64,000 nt of DNA from Corythucha ciliata. Its lineage: Eukaryota > Arthropoda > Insecta > Hemiptera > Tingidae. Where the stretch lies: contig CM075942.1 in assembly GCA_038030265.1 (NCBI GenBank), positions 64,732,926-64,796,925 of the forward strand. The letters run 5' to 3'. The position numbers were made by a program, and so were the translations under genes. Positions 55,401 through 64,000 of the stretch are shown piece after piece. The notes under the pieces were generated by a model. It was not told the DNA's origin. It saw nothing but the letters and a program-made list of their open reading frames with translations, and searched no databases. Position 1 is the first letter of the stretch, and each line of letters starts with the position of its first letter.

Positions 55401-58400
55401 ACTTAAGGGGGAAATTGGAGGTTTTCACAATTTTAGCCACGAATGAGCGCTTTTTGTCCATTTCTGCTGCGAATAACGTTTTCCTCAATTTGATTTTAGC
55501 CACGACCTATTTGATTTCCAACTACAGCCCTGAATTCACTCCCCCCCCCCCTTTCTTCTCATTTTCATTTTTAGCTCCAAATAAGCTGTCTCCAGAAGCC
55601 ACATATTTTCTCAATTTAAGCCAGGAATAAGCGAATTTCCAGCACTTTCCTGCGGTTCTAAGGGGCGAATCTAGCAAAACTAGTGGGGGGAAAGGCGGAC
55701 GACAAAAAATTCCCCTAGAAAAACATTTGATTGTATGAATATTTCAAAACGATAAAAACATAGAAATAAATTAGTTGAAAAGGAGCGTTGGCATTGTCTT
55801 GGCGCCTTCTGGAAGCAATTTCGCAGCTAAAATAGAGACGATACGCTGATCCTTATTGTCTGGACTGGATGTCCCTACAAGTACGTAGGGGGCAAGTACG
55901 TGGGTAAAAGGTTGGAAAGTGCGATTATTCGTGTCCAAAATTGTGGAAAAAAAGAGCTAATTCTAGGTTTAAAGGTAATTCGGGGCTAAAATTGAGAAAA
56001 TGGCTAATTCGCGGTTGAAATTAAGAAAATACGGTAATTCAGGGCTATAATTGAGAAAAAGCGCTTAATCATGGCTAAAATTGAAAATACTTCGCGGCTA
56101 TAATTGAGGAAAAGAACTAAATTCTTGGATAAAGTTGAGAAAAAGCAGTACCCTCAAATCGTGGCTGTAATTACGAAAACTCCAATTTGTAGCTAAATTC
56201 AAGAAAAACCGATAATTCACGAGCGAAATTGAGACAAAGCGCCAAGTCCACCAATAAAGTGTTAAAAACCACCGCCGTGGTAACCGTAGAAAACACCAAT
56301 TCGCGGATTCGTGAGCTTGAACGAGAAAAAGCGGCAAGCGCTAATTCATTGCTAGAAGTTGAAAAATTCATCAATCCGCGGCTAAAATTAAGGAAAAGCG
56401 CTAATGCACGTATAAAAATGTTGAGGAAAATGCTGATTCGCAACTAAAATCAAGAAAAACTATTAATTAGAGGTTTAATCGGCGTCGGGGCCGACACTGC
56501 AGTGCGCCTGTGCGTCCCATTATCAATCTCCAGCGACTTTGATTAGCGTGTAGTGCGTCAACCATCAGGTGACAACATATGGGGCCCAATGTCTACCCAG
56601 CCCCCGGGGCCCAAACTGTAGTAAAGTCGGCCCTGCCAGAAAGTCAAAATTTCGCGACAATAAATACCGGAAACTAACAAATTCACAAATTTCGGGTTTC
56701 AGGTTAAATATTCATTTTTGAGGTTAAGCCGTCAAATTTGGTTTTGGGGTAAAATCGCCAGTTTTGTAGTGACGCCTTCAGTTAGTTGGGCAACACGTCA
56801 GTTTTGGCTTGAAATCGTATGTTTTAGAATGAAATCGACGCACTTGGGTTAAAATCGTTAGTTTTGTGATGAAATCGCCGGTTTTCAATGCTGAGTCGTT
56901 CTTTTATTTGGCCTAAAATTACCCGTTCTGGGGAAACCTTTAGTTAAAGAGTGACATTGTCAGTTTTGGAGTAAATAAACAAATTTTTAGGGGGAAATCG
57001 TCGTTTCGAGTGTAAAATATTCGTTTTTGAAATGGAACAGAAAAAAAATGTAAGGTTAAAATCGCCAGTTTTCGTAGTGCCATATTCAGTTGTGCGATGA
57101 GGGTGGAGGGGTTTTAGGACGTAAGCTTTGGCGATAAATTGCACGTTTTTTGAGTAAAATCGCCACCTGAGGGCTAAAATCGGCAGTTTTTAATGCAGAG
57201 TGGTCTGTTTTGGTAAGATTATTTGTTTTTCATCAGTTAAACCCGCCAGTTTAGGGTGAAATAATCAGTTTTGGGGTTAAGGTCTTGGGTTTTAAAATTG
57301 CCAGTTGCGCTGGGAAAGCTTTAGTTTAGGCGTAAACACTTCGGCTTTGGCGTAAAATCGTCAGTTTTGAAGTAAACTATTGCGTTATAGTGTGAAATCT
57401 TCAGTTTTGAGAAAACGATTGTTATTGTTTGCATAAGAAACGTTGTATTTTAAGAAGTTGATGACCCCTATAATTTGTGTTTGTCTTTAGGCCGCTGAAA
57501 TTGAGAAGGCGCACTTAAGTGCCGTTCTTGGGGCAAGTGGGCGAAAAGAAGGTAGGAAAAAGCGCTAATATTCATGGCTAAAACTGCAAAAATACGCTCA
57601 TCCGCTGTTTCTCGAAGCAAGTTCAATCGCAAATTCGAGGCTGAAGAGGAGAAAGTCGATAATTGTCGGCTGAAATGGAGAAAAGTCGCTAATTCACCGA
57701 TAAAATTGAGAAGCAGCGCTTAAGTGTGGAAAAAACGCTAATTCGCTGTGAAAATAGGGGAAACGCCCATTCGAGGCTTCAGAAGGTAACCTCGTCACTG
57801 AGAGTGAACAAAATCGCTAGCCCGCGGCTAAATGAGGGGAAAACCCGCTAATTCGTGGATCAAATTGATAAAAAGCGTTAATTTGTGGCGAAAATTTGGG
57901 GAAAACTCTCACTCACGCCTCAAATATAGAAAAAATGGCTAATTAGCGGCTAGAATTATGTAAGACGCTAATTCGCGGCTAAAATCAAGAAAAAATTGCC
58001 AATTAAGGGTTGAATTGAGAACGTTTTGCTAAATCACAGAAAATTGAGAGCAATGGCACGTCGGACATCACAGTTTTCAGAGGAAACTTCATGGCTAAAA
58101 TTGGGGAAAAACGCTAGTTCACGGGTAAAATTAGGGGAAATCGCTCATTAGCGGCTGAAATCAGAAAAAAACACAAAGTCGCGGCAAAAATTGAGAAAAA
58201 TCGCTAACTCACGGCTAAAATGAAGACAAATCGCTAATTCACCGATGAAATTGAGAAGACGCGCTGAAGTGTGGAAAAACGCTATTTTACGGTTAAAATG
58301 GAGAAAACGCCAAATCGCGGCTCCTGAAGGCAACTTTATGGGGGCGCTGGTGAAAGATTTGTTCGGGGGTCGCCAAATGTTCGGCCAAGGCCACTGGCCA

Positions 58401-61400
58401 GCAATGATTGTTGTTCACCGTTCTTTTTCTCCAAAAGCCCTTTAATACGTGGTGGGGGGGGGGTCGCGTACAGCCATCAGGGGGCGGGGGGATAGACGCC
58501 GCTGGCGGGGTGGACCCTTCGAAGGCGTCATGTGATAGAAAGTAACATTATTGTTGTGAATAATGAATGAACTGAATGAAATATTACCCCCGCCCTCACA
58601 GGGGTGATAAGTGGTAATAAAGAGCTTGCCCCCGAGTTGCCAGGGGTAGGCGAAAAAAAAACCTTGCCCCCCCCCCCCGCTTGGGGAAATCTCTAGCCTT
58701 TTTCTGTGCCCTGGATTATTCCACTCTCATTGTGTCCATCTTGAGCACACACTCCTATCAAGAACTTTCGGGCAGGATCCCCCTCGAGACTTTGGGACAC
58801 CCCTCACCACAAATAACTTCCATTGCCCCCCCCCCGCCTCCCCGATGACATTTAGAGCTTCCACCCCCCCCCCTAGTGACTTGGCGTCCAACACCCCCTG
58901 GAGTAGACGCCCCTGCGTCATTCTATGTAATTACGTGATCACCGGGAGAGTGGTTGCTCGGTCTGTCCGAGTGAAGAGGGACCACTATTATGCTCTCAAC
59001 AGGCACCAGCCCCAATCATGGGTCAAATCGGACTATCGGACTGCACGTAGACGCTATAAGAAGAAGGAACAGGCGAGCACGTCCTATGTGAGAACGCGAT
59101 AGCAAGACTTTGACGTCCTTGGAGACGACCGACAGAGAATGATAAGGGAGGGGGGTGGACGGGTCCTTTCTCTTGAGTTTTTTAGGGGAGAAGTTGTTTT
59201 AGGCCTCTTTGGCTGGGCTGGGAGAAGTTGGTAGAAGCTTTCCGCACGTGTCAGCGCCCCCCCCCCCACAACAGACATGGTCCCAAGTGGAAATATTCCC
59301 AAGCTCCGTTGAATGAGTAATTTTGAAAAAAAACTCACTTGGATCGAAATGAATGTATATCGTCTCGTATGAGTTGAGCCGATTTCGAAGCGTCCTCCAT
59401 TTCTTCCTTCAAATTGTCAATTTTTTGGTTACACTCTTGAAGCGCCGCGCATATGGCGTCTTTGAAATGGTCGATGGTGGTGACGTCTGGAAAAAACGGT
59501 AGAGCGTCTTCAATCTTAACAGACGGGCAGGATTCGACCAGTTTCAGCGCTTCCATTAAGTTGTCCTCTTTTTTCACCAAATGTTTGGCTGAAAGAATTA
59601 AGAAGCAAGCGGATGGTAAAAGCGCTTTCTAAAGCATTCCGCATTTTAACGATTCTCACCAATTTTCAGCCACAATTTTTTCGACTGCGCCACGTCGCTC
59701 GGTTGCGACGCAATTTGCCGCGCCAGAGGCATACTCACTTGAAGGGCTAAATCGACAGCACTCTCCCAGAGGCCTAACAGAGTGAAGAGATGAACACAAG
59801 AGGCTTCATTGCCAGGGATTTGTCGACATAATCGGACGGCGTAGCGGATATCGTAGTTGACCATCGACGGTTCCTTGCCCTGAACAGCAAGGTACATGTC
59901 CAGTTTGGACGGGCTGTGCTGAGCCAAAAGGTAGACGAGGAAATTGTGAACGGCTTCGTCCGTGCAGTTTGTTTCATTGACGTAGTATTCAACTGTTTTG
60001 ATCATCTCTTCCGCCTGGAAAGTAGATTTCACCTTTAAAAAGAAACTTTTGATCGTTTTAAGAGTATACAGACATTCGATGGATTGTAGGCTGCAATAAG
60101 GTTCGGTAAAATGCGAACTGGATTGATCGACTGGCTAATCGACTGTAGGGCGATGAGGGTTAGCCGAGCATCAGCCTGAAGCAGACGACTTAAATGTGTG
60201 TACCAAAGTTCAATACTGGGTTGCTTACGAAACATGTCTAATGCTGAAAAGAAAAGCGACCTACAAGATCACTATACTCTCCATATATAAGAACATATAG
60301 TTTACCTGACGCCACATCTCCTTCGTTTATGTAGATTGAAATAACTTTATCGTAGTCTTTGGTGGCCTTAGCTAATTTTACGAGATTTTTTTGGTCTCCG
60401 TGACTAGAGATGAGAGCATAAACGGCTTGTCGATTGCTTTTTAGACAATCCTACAAGTAATACTTGTAGCAAACAGCTCTGAAATGAATATAAAATCTCG
60501 ATACTAACGAGAGTGGCTGGATTTTTCAAAAAATCCTCGAGTTCCATCTGGACTTCCATGTAAGAAAGTTCATCGTGGCGACCAGCAGATCTAAGATTTC
60601 CGAGCTGAGCCAAAAGAAGCTCTAGTATCCATACTATAAGCATCGTAGTTTGTGCTTTGTCCCCAGCTTGCAGCCTACGCAATTTCTTGGAGGGGGGGGG
60701 GATTCTCTTTGTTAACGATTAAGTGTTAAGTAATCGACTTGGCATACTTCTTTCAGGTAGATCTTCAAAGCAACATTTTGTTCAGCTTTGAAGAAATTAA
60801 GCGCAACCTGCTCTACTGAGTATTGGGTTTGCGCAAATAGTCTTGCGCTCTCTTCGTACCTAAAAAAAGGGGGAAGAAAGCAGAAAGCGACATCAAACAA
60901 AAGTTGAAGCATCCATGGCAACCGATTCATCAAAAATAAAAAGAACGTCAAAATCGAAAGTAAAAAATAAAAGAACGGCCGTCTCTTTCAGCGTTCCGCG
61001 AGAAACCGGTAGCACCGAATGGGAAGGGGTCGAATCAACGCCGTTTTCAATAAGAGATTTTTTCAAAACAAGGCGGTTACCTGTACGTCGAAAACTTCGT
61101 CACGCGCCCAAGTTCCAACGATCTTCATCGCTAGTAAAGATAGCTCTTTACCTACTTTTTGGACTGGCTTATTCAGTAACTATTTTCTTCTGTATGCTGT
61201 TCACAATGGATACGATCTATCGTATCAAACCTACCGATCGGTTATTTATACCACGTCCAACGAGAAGCTGCCATCGATGTAATTTTGGATTCAAAAATAT
61301 AAAATAAAACAAATATTTTGAATGTCATACACGTACTCATGTTCTTTCAAGAGACTCTCGGCTTGCAAACTTAGCACTCTATCCATTTTAATAGGATGTT

Positions 61401-61619
61401 TGGAGCAGAACATTTTGGCTTTTTCGTAGTCACCTTGATCGGCATAGAACTATAAACGTAGATTATTGGCTAATGTCTTCTATAAGCGAAAATCATGCCT
61501 ACCTGCCAAACGTATCTGTCCTCATCAGTTACTTTGTATCTAAAAACAGCCCTTTCTGCATAAATCCATAATGTGCCCTTAACCGGGTCCTTTGTGATGT
61601 TTACGAGCCTTCCATCGCT
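51927..61619 (-). CDS. VPS18: Vacuolar protein sorting-associated protein 18, C-terminal 592 residues
   Basis: VPS18 (deep orange in flies) is a core subunit of the HOPS and CORVET tethering complexes that drive endosome-lysosome fusion. Exons in reading order: 61619-61503, 61449-61337, 60859-60748, 60685-60509, 60450-60306, 60243-60074, 60014-59660, 59588-59339, 52412-52244, 52173-52067, 51990-51927. All phases close to a TGA at 51927-51929. Recognised parts are the end of the N-terminal propeller region (TLWIYAERAVFRYKV), the helical clathrin-repeat-like stalk (YEESARLFAQT, KKLWLKIAKHLV, IEDALPFFPD then TTIDHFKDAI), a coiled coil and a RING. Against a usual length near 970, the first 380 or so residues must lie beyond the right edge. 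One donor (AAT|GTCTGT at 60074) is non-consensus. The 6.8-kb intron 52413-59338 is full of repeats. Confidence 0.92.
52560..52640. repeat. Short family A/D-like repeat patch
   Basis: A few units (AAAAAGCGCTGATTCATGCC) beside the R1-like element in the VPS18 large intron. Confidence 0.5.
52640..54620 (-). mobile_element. Degraded R1-clade-like non-LTR retrotransposon
   Basis: Reading the - strand in order gives broken frames: endonuclease end (GRFDFQRANWEAYSV at about 54240), the start of the reverse transcriptase (FSEEELRAALDRMAVGRAP at about 53670), HEHQFGVIQGGSTEAAL and SAWWPRVLVAL (53170-53310), VSQGCPQGSMLSDALWN (53050-53115) and a C-terminal remnant. The GCPQGS-L-LWN form of the RT motif is that of R1-group elements. 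Many frameshifts and a 70-bp AT-rich poly(A)-like insertion (53455-53525) disable it. Its 3' end was not located, and it lies in VPS18 intron DNA, not in rDNA. Confidence 0.75.
54640..55225. repeat. Family D minisatellite (about 30-33 bp)
   Basis: Clear tandem copies of AAAGCCAATTTCGTGTTTTGG with TCCTTC. Their period and lack of stops create frames on both strands (for example 54650-55030, + and 55037-55387, -) that repeat NFVFWLL-like blocks and are not genes. Confidence 0.9.
55430..56470. repeat. Family A minisatellite in VPS18 intron
   Basis: Reverse-oriented units at about 55430-55630, then forward units from about 55800 to 56470, so the direction switches as at 22740-23545. A worn transposon-like start (AAGGGGCGAATCTAGC) lies at 55660. 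Confidence 0.8.
56640..57425. repeat. Family F minisatellite (about 30 bp)
   Basis: Degenerate copies of AAAATCGTCAGTTTTGGGGT. It begins just after GTCGGCCCTG, a hAT-type right-end sequence at about 56623-56632. Confidence 0.75.
57490..58390. repeat. Family A minisatellite with a flank shared with 63570-63640
   Basis: Forward family A units to about 58320, followed by a flank with GGCGCTGGTGAAAGATT and TCGCCAAATGTTC. It resembles the right part of the hAT-like element at 61872-63719 (GGCGTTGGTAAAAGATT, GCGCCAAATGTC), so it may be a decayed copy of that element. Confidence 0.7.
58391..59338. other. G/C-run-rich intron DNA before VPS18 exon 8
   Basis: Five homopolymer runs of 8-12 G or C in 900 bp and no recognised gene. 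The 85-codon + frame at 58845-59102 has no domain support. Confidence 0.4.
59339..61619 (-). CDS. VPS18: VPS18 helical region and coiled coil, exons before the large intron
   Basis: Eight exons cover 479 residues: SDGRLVNITKDP onward through FYADQGDYEKAKMFCSKHP, LRRLQAGDKAQTTM, ALDMFRKQPSIELW, TDEAVHNFLVYLLAQHSP and ESAVDLALQV, then KEEMEDASKSAQLIRDD, the conserved coiled coil before the RING. Introns here are 71-477 bp; the 477-bp one holds the nested + strand gene. Confidence 0.92.
60915..61307 (+). CDS. Nested single-exon gene, small one-pass membrane protein (unknown)
   Basis: A complete 130-codon frame fills the 477-bp VPS18 intron (60860-61336) on the opposite strand. Residues 1-73 are basic and polar (KIKRTSKSKVKNKR, TRRLPVRRKLRH), residues about 74-98 form one strong membrane segment (VKIALYLLFGLAYSVTIFF), then a short tail has CHRC. 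AATAAA overlaps the TAA stop (61303-61308). The basic side before the segment suggests the N-terminus is cytosolic. I recognise no family. Dense coding-like composition in a small intron argues for a real nested gene, but it could be a chance frame. Confidence 0.55.
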   Translation: MATDSSKIKRTSKSKVKNKRTAVSFSVPRETGSTEWEGVESTPFSIRDFFKTRRLPVRRKLRHAPKFQRSSSLVKIALYLLFGLAYSVTIFFCMLFTMDTIYRIKPTDRLFIPRPTRSCHRCNFGFKNIK

Positions 61620-61790
61620 CTGAGAAATTCAAAAAGTCGAACACATTGTCAATAAATCCATTCGAAATTCGGGTATTCACGTCAACATTCGTAAACCAAT
61701 TTACGAAAAATTAGTTCACTCCATTTTTTAAACTCATTCATTCATAACTTCGCCTAGTAACAAACTACGGAATTAAGAAACTACAGTATA

Positions 61791-63865
61791 GTCCGGGAGT
61801 TCACCGAATGAAAAATCCGGGTCATTTGATCGTGTCTGGCTCCTGCACAGGACGTTTTTTATCGTCTAGTCCAGGGGTGGCCAACCCAGGGCGCGAGGTG
61901 GCCCGCTGAGCCTTTCACAATGGCCCGCCCGTGGCCTACAGTGGTAAATTATAATTTTTAACGTTGGATTTTGGCGCCCCTCGAATTTTTGTGCAAATGG
62001 AAAAGCTCCTTCAATTTGCGCCTCGTCGTGGTCAGCTAATCCCCCGGCTAGGTCCCCACTTAATCCAGACCGAAATTGAAAATAACGCTAATTTGGGGCT
62101 GAAATTGAGATAGACGGCTAACTCACGGCAGAAATTATTGAGAAAAATAACAGAGTCACGTACAGAAGTGATAATAAGTGATAAATCACGGATAAAATTA
62201 AGACAAATACATAGCTAATTCGTGAAGTAAAACGTTACTTCACGGCTAAAATTGAGAAAAAGCTCTAAAATCGCGGATAAAGTGTAAAAAACAGTAATTT
62301 GCATGGAAAATTATAATCACGCTAATTCACGGATAAAATAGTGAAAAAACAATAATTCATCAATGGTTTTGAGAAAAAGCGCTAATTCGCACCTAAAATT
62401 ACGAAAACATGAATTCTCGGCTTATTCATAAACTCATAACTCATAAGTAGCTCAATGTAAAAAAACGCTCTTTAGCGGCTAAAATCAGGAAAAACAAATT
62501 CAATGCAAGAAAAATCGCTAATTCACGAGGAAATGGAGATAAATTGCAAATTCACGGCTAAAATGGAGACAAATAGCTAATTCGCGGCTAAAATGGAGAT
62601 AAATCGCTAATTTGCTGTTAAAATGGAGAAAAATCACTAAATCGCGGAGTGGAGAATACACCGTAAAAAAAAAATTCTAAAAAATCGCTACTTGGAAGCT
62701 AAAAGTATGGAAACGTCAATTTTCAGCTTCTGAAGGCAAGTTCGTGGCTCAAACTGCGAAAAAACGATAATCCATAGCTAAAAACGAAACAAATCGCTAA
62801 TTCGCAGCTAAAAGTAAGAAAAGTTGCTAATTCATGGATGAAATTGAGAAAAATCGCTAATTAGCGGCTGAAATCGAGAAAAACACGAATTCACTACAAA
62901 AATCCAGATAAATCGCTAATTCACGGCTAAAATGGTAAAAAATCGCTAATTTGCGGCTAAAATGGGGAAAAATCTGTAATTCACCGATACAATTGAGATG
63001 AAGCGCTGACGTGGAGGAAAAACGATAATTCGCGGTTAAAATGGAGAAAAAGATTCTGAAGGAAACTTCGTGGCTGTAAGTGAACAAAATCGCTAATTCA
63101 CGGCTCAATGAGAACAATGCGCTCATTCGCGGATAAAATTCAGAACAAGCGTTTACTTCGATGCGAAAATTTTGATCATTGATGGCTCGCTAGGAGGCTA
63201 AAATTTATGTGAAACGCTAATTCAGGATGAAATCAAGAAAAATTTGCTATTTATGGGGTTCAATCTAGAACATTTGCTGTTTTACAGAAGTAAATTGAGT
63301 AAAATGGCAAGTCGCGGTTTCCGGAGACAACTTCGTGGCTGAAATAAGAAATATAGCTTTAATTCACGGATAAAATTGCTCATTAGCGGCTCAAATCAGG
63401 AAAAACACAAATTGCAAGAAAAAACGCTAATTCACGAGGATATGGAGATAAATTGCTAACTCGCGGCTAAAATGGAGAAAAATCGCTAATTCACGGCTAA
63501 AATAGAGAAAAATCGGTAACTCACCGATAAAATAGAGAAGAAGTGATGAAGCGTGGAAAAAATCGCTAATTCGCGGCTTCTGTAGGCAACATCGTGGAGG
63601 CGTTGGTAAAAGATTCACTCAGGGGGCGCCAAATGTCTGCTGGGTGAATGTGGGTGGCCCGCCTGAGTTCTTACAACAAGGTTTATGGCCCACGACCACA
63701 AAAATGTCGACCGGCCCTGGTCTAGTCTAGGAGACGACACTTTTGAAATCAAAATGTCTGGCGATCTCAGAAGTGTCGTCTCCTACCCCATAAAAAAAAA
63801 ACGTCATGTGCAGGTACCAGACCCGATCATATGGCCCAGATTTTTCATACTGTTGGCTTCCGGAT
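61791..63865. mobile_element. Palindromic MITE (TA ends) split by a later hAT insertion
   Basis: The left part 61791-61871 and the right part 63720-63865 mirror one another: GTCCGGGAG at one end and CTTCCGGAT at the other, ATGAAAAATC mirrored by GATTTTTCAT, and AGGACG-TTTTTTAT mirrored by ATAAAAAAAAAACGTCATGT. TA flanks both ends. The right part also contains the hairpin GGAGACGACACTT / AAGTGTCGTCTCC. The terminus TAGTCCGGGAG resembles palindromic element 1. Confidence 0.7.
61872..63719. mobile_element. hAT-like non-autonomous element carrying family A minisatellite
   Basis: The left end CAGGGGTGGCCAACCC pairs with the right end CAGGGCCGGTCGACAT (reverse complement). The exact 8-bp direct repeat GTCTAGTC lies at 61864-61871 and 63720-63727. 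The interior (about 62080-63590) is family A units with several punctuation motifs. No transposase remains. It inserted into an older palindromic MITE within a VPS18 intron. Confidence 0.85.
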
Positions 63866-64000
63866 TAATAAGTTTTGCGAAGGTTGACGTGAACACCCTT
63901 AACGTTTTACCTCTGGGAAATAATCCGTAAAAACTGTCGTTTCTTGGGCCAAAGATAAGACGCCAACTATGAAATTCGGATACAAGTAAAGAATATGGAA
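63866..64000. other. VPS18 intron continuing past the window edge
   Basis: No exon of the missing VPS18 N-terminal propeller is recognised here, so those exons should lie further to the right. Confidence 0.5.

Noticed and set aside
1..64000. tRNA and rRNA genes
   Set aside because: None was recognised by eye; a covariance-model scan was not possible.

Overview
The window is nuclear DNA of an invertebrate animal, most likely an arthropod: genes are split by short (about 50-80 bp) introns next to giant introns of 7 and 18 kb, an R1-like non-LTR element is present, and the protein-coding genes are conserved animal genes. There is no sign of prokaryotic, viral or organellar coding layout.

Two host genes meet tail to tail. 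On the + strand, a BTBD8-type gene (two BTB/POZ domains separated by a very long Ser-rich linker, then a BACK-like region and a basic Ser/Thr/Pro tail) runs from an ATG at 20045 to a TAA at 51271-51273 in 18 exons; all splice phases close except one junction (32402/32480). On the - strand, VPS18 (HOPS/CORVET subunit) runs from beyond the right edge down to a TGA at 51927-51929; 11 exons give the C-terminal 592 residues, including the RING. A small single-exon gene for a one-pass membrane protein (60915-61307, +) is nested antisense inside a VPS18 intron.

The rest is transposon archaeology. 1-4 kb: an identical 1668-bp tandem duplication, each copy carrying an internally deleted PIF/Harbinger element with TTA target duplication. 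4.8-9.1 kb: two adjacent 2-kb palindromic elements; others of the kind lie at 40.4 kb and (split by a later insertion) 61.8-63.9 kb, sharing TA-GNCC-like ends. Four hAT-like elements with 8-bp target duplications (11237-13783, 16316-18471, 48289-50462, 61872-63719) and a fifth terminal-inverted-repeat element (25161-26377) have no transposase but are filled with degenerate minisatellites of about 20-35 bp. The same minisatellite family (core GCTAATTCGCGGCTAAAATT) fills many other intron stretches on both strands. Non-LTR elements: an I/Ingi-type EN-RT-RNaseH element (44080-48062, -) with target duplication and two lesions, a degraded R1-like element (about 52640-54620, -), and a short 3' fragment (18493-19092, -).

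The most interesting observation is this association: several unrelated transposon ends each enclose a minisatellite array instead of coding sequence, which would explain how these arrays spread through introns. All target duplications and splice phases were read by eye and need alignment or RNA evidence.
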